A stretch of 6,300 bases of DNA from Amnimonas aquatica (GTDB lineage: Bacteria > Pseudomonadota > Gammaproteobacteria > Pseudomonadales > Moraxellaceae). The notes under the pieces are model-generated. The model did not search any database. It had not been told where the DNA came from and saw only the letters and a list, made by a program, of their open reading frames with translations. Shown here piece by piece: positions 1 through 6,300 of the stretch; the first letter of the stretch is position 1; each line of letters opens with the position of its first letter. The position numbers were made by a program, and so were the translations under genes. The stretch covers positions 1 to 6,300 of the forward strand of contig NZ_PTQZ01000096.1 in the NCBI RefSeq assembly GCF_002943415.1. Reading direction: 5' to 3'.

Positions 1-1
1 C

Positions 2-316
2 ATTGGCAGCTATGCCGCGCAGGACGCCATACAACGCGCTGCAGGCTACATTCCCTTTGCCAGCATGTTCGCCGGCCAGTTAGGCAAGACCGTGGGCGAC
101 AAGGCTGGCCGGGGAATCGCCATCGCGGCCTCCGGCGGCTGGGAGTTCATACGGCAAAACACCGACATTTCCTTTGCCAGCATTTCCGACATGGCCATTT
201 ATTTGCTGCAGAACAACCGCCAGCATGGTGAGTTCGACGCCGCCATGTCGGCCACAGCGGCCATTTACCCGGAACTGAAGCCAGAAATGTTGAGGCATGG
301 CTATACCGTGAAATAA
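2..316 (+). CDS. Unrecognised protein, C-terminal part only (5' end outside window)
   Basis: The reading frame is open from base 2 and ends at TAA 314-316, giving 104 residues. An ATG at 65 is possible, but the frame continues in-protein upstream without a stop, so the gene most likely starts before the window. I do not recognise the family. What can be seen: a Gly/Ala-rich stretch (MFAGQLGKTVGDKAGRGIAI, about residues 22-41), then a mixed helical-looking tail (SDMAIYLLQNNRQHGEFDAA) ending in GYTVK. There is no obvious catalytic motif and no clear full-length membrane helix. Base composition is visibly more A+T-rich (runs such as ATTTCCTTTG and CATTTATTTG) than the minus-strand genes to the right, which may mean a different origin. 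It is the only plus-strand gene and converges on the VWA gene. That it is coding is likely because the frame is open to the edge and its stop lies just before a terminator. Confidence 0.6.
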   Translation: MGSYAAQDAIQRAAGYIPFASMFAGQLGKTVGDKAGRGIAIAASGGWEFIRQNTDISFASISDMAIYLLQNNRQHGEFDAAMSATAAIYPELKPEMLRHGYTVK

Positions 317-342
317 AACCGCTCCTCACTCCCCTTGAGGAG
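311..342 (-). terminator. Intrinsic terminator of the MoxR/VWA operon
   Basis: A perfect 7-bp stem (CTCCTCA 322-328 with TGAGGAG 336-342, 7-nt loop) is followed on the minus strand by CGG and then TTTTATTT (311-318), the layout of a rho-independent terminator for the VWA gene, whose stop codon is 51 nt away. The T-tract overlaps the stop codon of the convergent plus-strand gene, so the two genes end almost back to back. A second weaker hairpin (AGGGGC 367-372 with GCCCCT 387-392) lies directly after the VWA stop but has no T-tract. For plus-strand transcripts the stem has no following T-run, so action in that direction is less likely. Confidence 0.6.
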
Positions 343-392
343 AGCATGGAGCGCCTGCATGCTGGTAGGGGCCGGCTGACTCGCAAGCCCCT

Positions 393-1571
393 TCAGCGGC
401 TCAGGTAGCGCATCGCATCCTCGATGCCCTTGAGCGTCAGCGAGTGCATGCGGCCGTCGAGCAGCTGCAGGGTCATTTCCGTGGACGGCGTCATCTTCCA
501 GTGCTTCTCGGGCTCGGGGTTGAGCCAAACCACCTTCTGGAAGTGGTTGACCAGGCGCTGCATCCACAGCGCGCCCGGCTCTTCGTTGAAGTGCTCGACC
601 GAACCGCCGACGGCCTGGATCTCGTAGGGCGACATGCTGGCGTCACCGACGAAGATCACGCGGTAGTCGCTGGCGTACTTGTGGATGATGTCCCACACCG
701 ACGTGCGCTCGCTCCAGCGCCGGAAGTTGTTCTTCCACACCGACTCGTAGACGAAATTGTGGAAGTAGAAGAACTCCAGGTGCTTGAACTCGGTCTTGGC
801 GGCCGAGAACAGCTCCTCGCAGACGCGCACGTAGGGGTCCATGGAGCCGCCGATGTCGAAGAACAGCAGCACCTTGACGCGGTTCTTGCGCTCGGCGACC
901 AGCTTGATGTCTAGCATGCCGGCGTTGTGCGCGGTGTGGCGGATGGTGTCGTCGATGTCGAGGACTTCCTCGGCGCCGGTGCGCGCGAAGCGGCGCAGGC
1001 GGCGCAGCGCCAGCTTGATGTTGCGGATGCCGAGCTCGACGTTGTCGTCGAGGTTGCGGAACTCGCGCTTCTCCCAGACCTTGACCGCGCTCTTGTTGCG
1101 CGACGGCCCGGCCAGGCGGATGCCCTCGGGGTTGGCGCCGTAGGCGCCGAACGGCGAGGTGCCGCCGGTGCCGATCATCTTGTTGCCACCCTGGTGGCGC
1201 TTCTCCTGCTCCTGCAGGCGCTCCAGGAACTGCTTCAGCAGCTCCTCCAGCGAGCCGGTCTTCTGCAGCTCGGCCAGCTCCTCGGGGCTCAGGTGCTTCT
1301 CCAGCTCCTTGCGCAGCCAGTCCTCGGGAATCTGCTTGTTCAGCGTTTCCAGCGACACGCCCTCGAGACCGTCGAAGAAGGCCTTGAAGGCGCGATCGAA
1401 CTTGTCGAGGTGACGTTCGTCCTTGACCAGGCAGATCCTGGCCAGCTGGTAGAACTGCTCCTGGTCGGCGAACACCACGCCGGCCTTGAGCGCGGCGTTG
1501 AGATCGAGCAGCTCGCGGATGCTGGTCGGCACCTCGAACTGGCGCAGCGTCTGGTAGAAATGGACGAGCAT
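393..1571 (-). CDS. CoxE-like VWA domain protein, partner of the MoxR ATPase
   Basis: This 392-residue cytoplasmic protein looks like the VWA_CoxE family: a helical N-terminal half (about 1-220) with a charged, Glu/Lys/Gln-rich stretch (about 82-128), a short Gly-rich linker (128-150), then a von Willebrand A fold from about residue 230. The metal-site motif is DIGGSM (D239, G241, S243) after the strand VKVLLFF, and a second acidic loop, FVGDASMSPYE (D310), follows RVIF. The canonical motif is DxSxS; here the first Ser is Gly. No signal peptide or membrane segment is visible. The ATG at 1571 has a strong Shine-Dalgarno (GGAGGAGGGG just upstream). It lies 63 nt downstream of the MoxR-type ATPase gene and is surely co-transcribed with it. 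In known pairs (CoxD/CoxE, NorQ/NorD, RavA/ViaA) the VWA protein serves as adaptor to the ATPase in assembly or metal insertion of a client enzyme. The client here is unknown. Confidence 0.88.
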   Translation of the reverse strand: MLVHFYQTLRQFEVPTSIRELLDLNAALKAGVVFADQEQFYQLARICLVKDERHLDKFDRAFKAFFDGLEGVSLETLNKQIPEDWLRKELEKHLSPEELAELQKTGSLEELLKQFLERLQEQEKRHQGGNKMIGTGGTSPFGAYGANPEGIRLAGPSRNKSAVKVWEKREFRNLDDNVELGIRNIKLALRRLRRFARTGAEEVLDIDDTIRHTAHNAGMLDIKLVAERKNRVKVLLFFDIGGSMDPYVRVCEELFSAAKTEFKHLEFFYFHNFVYESVWKNNFRRWSERTSVWDIIHKYASDYRVIFVGDASMSPYEIQAVGGSVEHFNEEPGALWMQRLVNHFQKVVWLNPEPEKHWKMTPSTEMTLQLLDGRMHSLTLKGIEDAMRYLSR

Positions 1572-1601
1572 GGCCCCTCCTCCCCCTGTCTTCCGGAACT
1601 G

Positions 1602-1627
1602 GCAGGCCGGCGCGGACGCCGGCCTGC
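1602..1627 (-). other. Perfect 11-bp hairpin between the MoxR and VWA genes
   Basis: GCAGGCCGGCG (1602-1612) pairs without mismatch with CGCCGGCCTGC (1617-1627) around a 4-nt loop. It sits in the 63-nt gap after the ATPase stop codon (1635-1637) and ahead of the VWA ribosome-binding site. On the minus strand it is followed by GTTCCGG and a purine-rich stretch, not by T residues, so it does not look like a standard terminator. It may protect the upstream message from 3' exonucleases or tune the ratio of the two proteins; that role is inference. Confidence 0.6.
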
Positions 1628-1634
1628 GGCCCTG

Positions 1635-2483
<849 letters not shown>

Positions 2484-2554
2484 GTGGTCTGTCCTCGGAA
2501 GCTGGCCCGGCCGGGGCCTCATTGAACGGAAATCGGAAATAGCGGCGAAATCCG

Positions 2555-2589
2555 AGTATAGAACGACATTACAGCCGGCTACCTGACAA
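2555..2589 (-). promoter_or_regulatory. Possible promoter for the MoxR/VWA operon
   Basis: The gap upstream of the ATPase gene contains a locally A+T-rich stretch. On the minus strand TATACT (2555-2560) is a good -10 hexamer, about 70 nt before the ATG at 2483. The only good -35 match, TTGTCA (2584-2589), is 23 nt away, which is too far for a standard sigma-70 spacer, and nothing at 17 nt fits. The promoter is therefore plausible by position and -10 only, or depends on an activator. Confidence 0.35.
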
Positions 2590-2620
2590 AGCAGTGGCCG
2601 AAATGTGCAGGTCCGCCGGC
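2574..2620 (-). terminator. Hairpin after the small membrane protein gene, possible weak terminator
   Basis: Two arms, GCCGGC-T-ACCTG (2574-2585) and CAGGT-CC-GCCGGC (2608-2620), can pair as 6 + 5 bp with a small internal loop around a 22-nt loop. The structure starts 8 nt past the stop codon of the small membrane protein gene (2628-2630). The minus-strand sequence after it is TGTAATGTCGTTC, too poor in T for a confident intrinsic terminator. It may mark the boundary between the ycgL and MoxR transcription units. Confidence 0.3.
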
Positions 2621-2627
2621 GCCCCGG

Positions 2628-2945
2628 TCAGGCTCCGCGCCCGCGCTGGCGCAGGGCATCGAGCCAGAGCACGACACCACCGAACAGCATCACCGGCAGC
2701 AGCGCCTTGACGACACCGGAGAAGGACTTCGCCAGCAGCTCGAACAGCAGCGCGGCCGGCACCGGGGCGGCATAGAGGTCGCCGTTCTCGGACATCAGCG
2801 CGGGGCTGAAGATGGCCACCAGGAAGAGGATCTGCAAGCTGCGGCGCAGCCCTGCGGCAGGCAGCGGGAACATGCGCAGCAGCAACCAGGAGAACAGGAT
2901 GGCGAACAGCAGGTAGGCCGGCCAGGCCATGGCATAGACGCTCAC
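2628..2945 (-). CDS. Small unrecognised integral membrane protein coupled to ycgL
   Basis: A 105-residue protein I cannot assign to a family. It is strongly hydrophobic with three likely membrane segments: about residues 6-25 ([20 protein letters not shown]), 37-53 ([16 protein letters not shown]) and 78-96 ([14 protein letters not shown]); residues 60-76 may be a further short or amphipathic helix. Positive residues (R33, R34 and the tail RQRGRG) alternate with an acidic loop (SENGD, 52-56). The start is GTG at 2943-2945, inside the end of ycgL: the 4-nt GTGA overlap (2942-2945) points to translational coupling. ATG at codon 6 is an alternative start and would keep all membrane segments. Gene position and clean membrane pattern support it being real; function is unknown. 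Confidence 0.75.
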   Translation of the reverse strand: MSVYAMAWPAYLLFAILFSWLLLRMFPLPAAGLRRSLQILFLVAIFSPALMSENGDLYAAPVPAALLFELLAKSFSGVVKALLPVMLFGGVVLWLDALRQRGRGA

Positions 2946-3286
2946 GAGGTACGCTCCCTGCCGGCTTCGCGTTCGGCCTCGCGCTCGGCTTCGCTGAGCC
3001 GGCGCCAGGCCGGCGCGTTGTCCGGATTCATGATCCAGGGCTCCGGTGGCGGCGGCATCTGCAGGTAGAAGCCCTCGGCCGCCAGCTTCTCCAGCACCTG
3101 GGCGGTATCGGCGCGCGCAAGCCGGCGCTCGGGCGACAGCATGAGGTCGGTGACATGGCGCGGCGTGCCGAAAGCCGCCAGCAGCGCCTCCGGCACTTTC
3201 GAGAGTGCGTCGGACTTGTGCACGTAGAGGTACATTTCGTCTTTCCTGCTGCTCTTGTAGATGGAGCAGAACACGCGGGTCATCAT
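2942..3286 (-). CDS. ycgL: YcgL-domain protein
   Basis: A 114-residue protein whose first 80 residues match the small YcgL family, which is largely confined to gammaproteobacteria: [16 protein letters not shown] (7-22), a leucine/proline segment with [15 protein letters not shown] (31-45), [13 protein letters not shown] (48-60), and [14 protein letters not shown] (71-84). Its biochemical role is not established. The frame extends back to 3649, but I place the start at ATG 3286 (or the adjacent ATG 3283) because AGGA lies 5-8 nt upstream and the conserved domain begins there; the extra N-terminal sequence overlaps rnd in another frame and is Pro/Cys/Trp-rich noise. The last 18 residues are an unusual charged tail with repeated EAER ([18 protein letters not shown]). 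It follows rnd, an arrangement familiar from pseudomonads, but is separated from it by a long inverted repeat, and overlaps the downstream membrane protein gene by 4 nt. Confidence 0.92.
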   Translation of the reverse strand: MMTRVFCSIYKSSRKDEMYLYVHKSDALSKVPEALLAAFGTPRHVTDLMLSPERRLARADTAQVLEKLAAEGFYLQMPPPPEPWIMNPDNAPAWRRLSEAEREAEREAGRERTS

Positions 3287-3300
3287 GTCATTCCTGAAGG

Positions 3301-3373
3301 CTTGGGCGTGCCGCCGGGAGAGCGGAAAACACGCTGCGCTACAATTTTCCGCTCTCCCGGCGGCACGCTCAAG
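3301..3373. repeat. 29-bp near-perfect inverted repeat filling the rnd-ycgL gap
   Basis: Left arm 3301-3329 and right arm 3345-3373 are reverse complements at 28 of 29 positions, around a 15-nt loop (CACGCTGCGCTACAA). The one difference, G3305 opposite T3369, is a G-U pair in plus-strand RNA but an A-C mismatch in the minus-strand message. The arms carry AAAA and TTTT next to the loop. The repeat begins 5 nt past the rnd stop codon (3378-3380) and ends 5 nt before the AGGA of ycgL. No T-run follows on either strand, so it is not a classical terminator. It could be an RNase III site, an mRNA-stabilising stem, a REP-like or MITE-like palindrome, or a translation-control hairpin for ycgL. Confidence 0.85.
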
Positions 3374-3377
3374 ACCA

Positions 3378-4550
3378 TCATGCACCGGCGATGGCGGTAC
3401 GGCGCTGGTCACCCCAGGCGGCGAGCTGGGCAGCATGGGCCTGCAGGGCATCGGCCAGCGGCGGAGACAGCAGCGGCTGGCGCCAGCCGGCGAGCTCGGC
3501 CAGGCCGGCCTCGATGCCATGATCGGCGGCGGCCAGCACCACGCGATCGGCCAGGCGCTTGCGCCAGAGCACCTCCAGCGGCACCCCGCTGGCCTGCACC
3601 ACCGGCTGCAGGGCACGCTTGAGGGCATCGTAGACACTGCCGGCTTCACGCGGCAGCGGCGGCGGCAGTCGGCCGGGCAGACCGGCGTCCGGCAGCGCCC
3701 TGGCCTCGCCGATCAAGGCCAGCAGCGTGTCAGCCTCGCGCCTCGCCACCCGGGGATTCAGCTCCGGCACCTCGGCGAGCGCGAAGATGTTCTTCGGCTG
3801 CCGGCGCGCCAGCTCGAACAGCACCGGCGGCTTCAGCAGATGACCGCGCGGCACGTTGCGCGCCACCGCCTCGCGCTCGCGCCACAGCGTCAGCGCGCGC
3901 AGCACCGCCAGCTCGCGCGGGCGCAGGCGCCAGGCGTTTGGATGTTCCTGCCAGGCCAGCTCGGGATCGGCCGGGGCCGGCAGGCGGCAGGCCTCGGCGC
4001 ACTCGGCCTCGTAGATGGCCCACAATCCCTTCGCTGCCAGACGCGCCTTCAGCTCGGCGTAAAGCGCCGGCAGATGGCGCACGTCGAGCGCGGCATAGTC
4101 GCGCTGCTGCTGGCTCAGCGGCCGCTGCAGCCAGTCCGAGCGCGAGGCGTCCTTGGGAATCTCGATGCCGAGCACCAATTGCAGGGCCTTCTGGTAGCCG
4201 ACCTGCAGACCTTCGCCGAGCAGCGCGAGCGCGATCTGAGTGTCGTGCACCGTGCCCAGGCCGTGCCGGGTCATCGGCGTCAGCACCTCCAGGTCCTCGG
4301 AGCAGGCATGCAGTATCTTCAGCGGCCCCTGCGGACCGAGCACGGCATCCAGGCAGGACAGGTCGGTGATGGCGACCGGGTCGACCAGGGCCTCGCCCTG
4401 CCCGTCACCGAACTGCAGCAGGCCGGGAATGGGAAAGAAGGTGTCGACACGGATGAACTCCGTGTCCAGGGCCAGCGGGGCGGCCTGCTGCCAGCGCGGC
4501 AGGGACTGCTCGAGTCCCTGCGCGGTGGCGATGTAGAGGGTTTGCGACAC
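3378..4550 (-). CDS. rnd: Ribonuclease D (3'-5' exoribonuclease)
   Basis: RNase D trims the 3' ends of tRNA precursors and other small stable RNAs in the cytoplasm. The 390 residues match the family (E. coli about 375). The DEDDy exonuclease motifs are all present: Exo I LDTEFIR (D29, E31), Exo [12 protein letters not shown] (D86), Exo [13 protein letters not shown] (Y152, D156). They fall one residue later than the E. coli equivalents, supporting the start chosen. A first HRDC domain follows (about 208-280, [19 protein letters not shown]) and a second, weaker HRDC-like region near 300-385. The start is GTG at 4548-4550, sharing one base with the TAG stop of the acyl-CoA dehydrogenase (TAGTG); GGAA just upstream is a modest ribosome-binding site, so translation is probably coupled. 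ycgL follows after a 29-bp inverted repeat. Confidence 0.96.
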   Translation of the reverse strand: MSQTLYIATAQGLEQSLPRWQQAAPLALDTEFIRVDTFFPIPGLLQFGDGQGEALVDPVAITDLSCLDAVLGPQGPLKILHACSEDLEVLTPMTRHGLGTVHDTQIALALLGEGLQVGYQKALQLVLGIEIPKDASRSDWLQRPLSQQQRDYAALDVRHLPALYAELKARLAAKGLWAIYEAECAEACRLPAPADPELAWQEHPNAWRLRPRELAVLRALTLWREREAVARNVPRGHLLKPPVLFELARRQPKNIFALAEVPELNPRVARREADTLLALIGEARALPDAGLPGRLPPPLPREAGSVYDALKRALQPVVQASGVPLEVLWRKRLADRVVLAAADHGIEAGLAELAGWRQPLLSPPLADALQAHAAQLAAWGDQRRTAIAGA

Positions 4551-5710
4551 TAGAGTTCCAGTTGCTTGGCGATCACTTCGTTCATGATCTCGTAAGTTCC
4601 GCCGCCGATCGAGAGGATTCTGTTGTCGCGGTACAGTCTTTCGACCACCGACTCGCGCATGTAGCCCATGCCGCCGAAGATCTGCACCGCCTCGGTGGTG
4701 ACGAAGTCGCTGGTCTGGGTGGCGAAGTTCTTGGCCATGGACACCTCCTTAATCGACGGCAGCCCTTCGGCGATGCGCGCCGCCACGCGGTAGGTGAATT
4801 CGCGGCTGGCCTCGACGCGGGTGGCCATGTCGGCGAGCTTGTGACGGATCACCTGCATGCGGCCGATGGGCTTGCCGAAGGCTTCGCGTTCGCGCGCCCA
4901 GCGCAGGCTCTCCTCCAGCGCGATCTGCGAGGTCATGTTGGCCATGACCGCGAGGTTGAGGCGCTCCATCTGGAAGTTGCTCATGATCAGCAGGAAACCG
5001 GCGTTCTCGCTGCCGATCAGGTTTTCCGCCGGCACGATGACGTTGTCGAAGAACACCTCGGCGGTGTCGGAGGCCCACCAGCCCATCTTCTTCAGCGGCT
5101 GCCCGGTGGACACGCCGGCGCGCTCGCGCTCGATCAGCAGCAGGCTGATGCCGCCATGGCCGGGCCCGCCGGTGCGCACGGCGGCGACGTAGAAGTCGGC
5201 ACGGATGCCGGAGGTGATGAAGATCTTGCTGCCATTGACCACGTAGTGGTCGCCGTTGGCATCGTTCTGGCGGCGCTCGGCGCGGGTCTTCAGGCTGGCG
5301 ACATCGGAACCGCCGGACGGCTCGGTGATGGCCAGCGCGGCGATCAGCTCGCCGGCCAGCACGGGCGGCACGAACTTGTCCTTCAGCGCCTGGCTGCCCC
5401 ACTTCTCCAGCGGCGGCAGCGCGATGTCGAGCGAGCCCAGGCTGGCAGCGAAGCCGCCGGAGGTGCCGCGCATGATCTCCTCGGTGACGGCGACCTTGAG
5501 GAAGACATCGTCGCCGGTGCCGCCGTAGGCGGGATCATGACCGACGCCGAGCAGGCCGGCGGCGCCGGCCTTGCGGTAGATCTCGCGCGGGAAGGTGCCC
5601 GCCTCCTCCCACGCACCGATGTGCGGCAGGACTTCGCGCTGGATGAACTGACGCGCGGACAGCCGCGCCTGCTCGTGGACATCGTTGAAATAGCTGGTGT
5701 ACTGACCCAT
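4550..5710 (-). CDS. Acyl-CoA dehydrogenase (isovaleryl/long-chain/citronellyl-like)
   Basis: A 386-residue FAD flavoenzyme that introduces the alpha-beta double bond into an acyl-CoA, passing electrons to electron-transfer flavoprotein. Domains in order: N-terminal helices (1-120), middle beta domain with the FAD/substrate signature ALAITEPSGGSDVA (125-138) and FITSG (164-168), and the C-terminal helical domain with AREREAFGKPI (272-282), QIFGGMGYMRE (343-353) and YRDNRILSIGGGTYEIMNEVI. At the site where medium-chain enzymes carry the catalytic Glu (IYEGT) this protein has IGGGT (G370). Instead E249 in FQMERLNLA matches the helix-G glutamate of isovaleryl-CoA and long-chain dehydrogenases. 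So it is probably active, with the relocated base. Branched or long acyl-CoA substrate is inferred; leucine, terpenoid or fatty acid pathways cannot be separated. ATG 5710 has GGAG 8 nt upstream. It leads directly into rnd with a one-base overlap. Confidence 0.94.
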   Translation of the reverse strand: MGQYTSYFNDVHEQARLSARQFIQREVLPHIGAWEEAGTFPREIYRKAGAAGLLGVGHDPAYGGTGDDVFLKVAVTEEIMRGTSGGFAASLGSLDIALPPLEKWGSQALKDKFVPPVLAGELIAALAITEPSGGSDVASLKTRAERRQNDANGDHYVVNGSKIFITSGIRADFYVAAVRTGGPGHGGISLLLIERERAGVSTGQPLKKMGWWASDTAEVFFDNVIVPAENLIGSENAGFLLIMSNFQMERLNLAVMANMTSQIALEESLRWAREREAFGKPIGRMQVIRHKLADMATRVEASREFTYRVAARIAEGLPSIKEVSMAKNFATQTSDFVTTEAVQIFGGMGYMRESVVERLYRDNRILSIGGGTYEIMNEVIAKQLEL

Positions 5711-5757
5711 GAAGGAACTCCCGGACGCCGCGCGGAATAGCGGCGTGACCGGCCGGT

Positions 5758-5785
5758 TCTATCATTACATGACAATGCAACTCAA
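5758..5785 (-). promoter_or_regulatory. Weak candidate promoter for the acyl-CoA dehydrogenase-rnd unit
   Basis: The 125-nt gap 5711-5835 contains an A+T-rich island (about 5756-5805) unlike the surrounding sequence, which is typical of promoters in a GC-rich genome. On the minus strand TTGAGT (5780-5785) and GATAGA (5758-5763) are 16 nt apart; the first fits a -35 reasonably, the second fits a -10 poorly. I see no clear operator for a fatty acid regulator. Confidence 0.25.
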
Positions 5786-5835
5786 GTCTTTTCGAGACAT
5801 CTTCCGGATCGGTTCCGGCCCGTCACGCTACGGCC

Positions 5836-6300
5836 TCAGTCCAGCGCCTGCAGCAGGTCGTCAATCAGGTCGCCGGCATGCTCCAGCCCCACCGAGACCC
5901 GGATCAGATTGGCCGGGGTCGGCGAGGCCGGCCCCTCGATGGAGGCACGGTGCTCGATCAGGCTCTCGACCCCGCCGAGGCTGGTGGCCACGGTGAACAG
6001 CTTCACCCGCGCCACCACCGCCACCGCCGCCTCCAGGCCGCCGCGGACCTGGAACGACAGCATGCCGCCGAAGGCCTTCATCTGCCGCGCCGCCACCACG
6101 TGCTGCGGGTGCGACGGCAGGCCGGGATAGTGCACCGCCTCCACCGCCGGATGCGCCGCCAGCGCCTCGGCGACAGCCTGCGCGTTGGCGGCGTGGCGCT
6201 CCATGCGCACCGCCAGCGAGCGGATGCCGCGCAGCACCAGCCAGCAGCCGAACGGCGAAGCGATGGCGCCCAGCGTCTTGCGCACCTGGAAGCAGCGCTG
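5836..6300 (-). CDS. Cys/Met-metabolism PLP-dependent enzyme (cystathionine gamma-synthase/lyase-like), C-terminal part
   Basis: The frame is open to the right edge and gives the last 154 residues of a protein whose family is usually about 380-400 long. It is the C-terminal domain of the trans-sulfuration PLP enzymes: ASPFGCWLVLRGIRSLAVRMERHAANA (visible residues 14-40), AFGGMLSF (76-83), then ATSLGGVESLIEHRAS (105-120) and NLIRVSVGLEHAGDLIDDL (131-149), where R134 matches the arginine that holds the substrate carboxylate. The PLP-binding lysine lies upstream, outside the window. These residues fit cystathionine gamma-synthase, gamma-lyase, beta-lyase and O-acetylhomoserine-type enzymes, and the visible part does not tell them apart. 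It ends (TGA 5836-5838) 125 nt before the acyl-CoA dehydrogenase start, so it may be a separate transcription unit. A GTG at 6285 is internal, not the start. Confidence 0.9.
   Translation of the reverse strand, partial: QRCFQVRKTLGAIASPFGCWLVLRGIRSLAVRMERHAANAQAVAEALAAHPAVEAVHYPGLPSHPQHVVAARQMKAFGGMLSFQVRGGLEAAVAVVARVKLFTVATSLGGVESLIEHRASIEGPASPTPANLIRVSVGLEHAGDLIDDLLQALD

Noticed and set aside
3340..3345. TACAAT as a plus-strand -10 element in the palindrome loop
   Set aside because: No -35 hexamer lies at a usable distance and no plausible plus-strand gene follows.
3301..3373. The palindrome as an ordinary intrinsic terminator for rnd
   Set aside because: The T residues lie inside the stem next to the loop and neither strand has a T-run after the stem.
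3287..3649. N-terminal extension of ycgL back to 3649
   Set aside because: It would overlap rnd by about 270 nt, and the YcgL domain and a good ribosome-binding site both point to the ATG at 3286.
3261..4553. Plus-strand open frame of 430 codons antisense to rnd
   Set aside because: It crosses the palindrome and all of rnd; its Gln/Arg/His-rich translation has no domain and is a frame shadow of rnd.
4562..5740. Plus-strand open frame of 392 codons antisense to the acyl-CoA dehydrogenase
   Set aside because: It mirrors the dehydrogenase almost base for base; Ala/Gly/His/Asp-rich with no motif.
5804..5818. CCGGA/TCCGG hairpin as terminator of the PLP enzyme gene
   Set aside because: The stem is only 5 bp and the minus-strand sequence after it (AAGATGTCTC) has no T-run.

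Overview
This 6.3-kb window looks like ordinary chromosomal DNA from a GC-rich gammaproteobacterium. The best taxonomic clue is a YcgL-domain gene directly downstream of ribonuclease D (rnd), a pairing I know from Pseudomonas-like genomes. The high GC, the acyl-CoA dehydrogenase and the MoxR/VWA pair would fit Pseudomonas relatives or the Nevskiales/Xanthomonadales side, but I cannot name the organism. I see no phage gene, transposase, CRISPR array, tRNA or rRNA.

Layout: a small, unrecognised plus-strand gene enters from the left edge and ends at 316. Everything else is on the minus strand and reads right to left. In transcription order these are: the C-terminal part of a Cys/Met-metabolism PLP enzyme (5836 to the right edge); an acyl-CoA dehydrogenase (4550-5710); ribonuclease D (3378-4550), whose GTG start shares one base with the dehydrogenase stop; the YcgL protein (2942-3286); a small membrane protein (2628-2945) overlapping ycgL by 4 nt; then, after a gap of about 140 nt with a hairpin and a possible promoter, a MoxR-type AAA+ ATPase (1635-2483) and its CoxE-like VWA partner (393-1571). 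A convergent intrinsic terminator lies at 311-342.

How the genes work together: the overlaps indicate translational coupling of dehydrogenase with rnd and of ycgL with the membrane protein gene. The MoxR ATPase and VWA protein form a known kind of chaperone pair that remodels or matures a client complex; no client gene is visible here. The dehydrogenase looks like the isovaleryl/long-chain/citronellyl type, with its catalytic glutamate in the middle of the chain rather than at the usual C-terminal site.

The most unusual structure is a 29-bp, nearly perfect inverted repeat (3301-3329 / 3345-3373) that fills almost all of the rnd-ycgL gap and ends a few bases before the ycgL ribosome-binding site. 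A second, perfect 11-bp hairpin occupies the same kind of position between the MoxR and VWA genes. I found no convincing new multi-gene system; the hairpins are the points most worth following.
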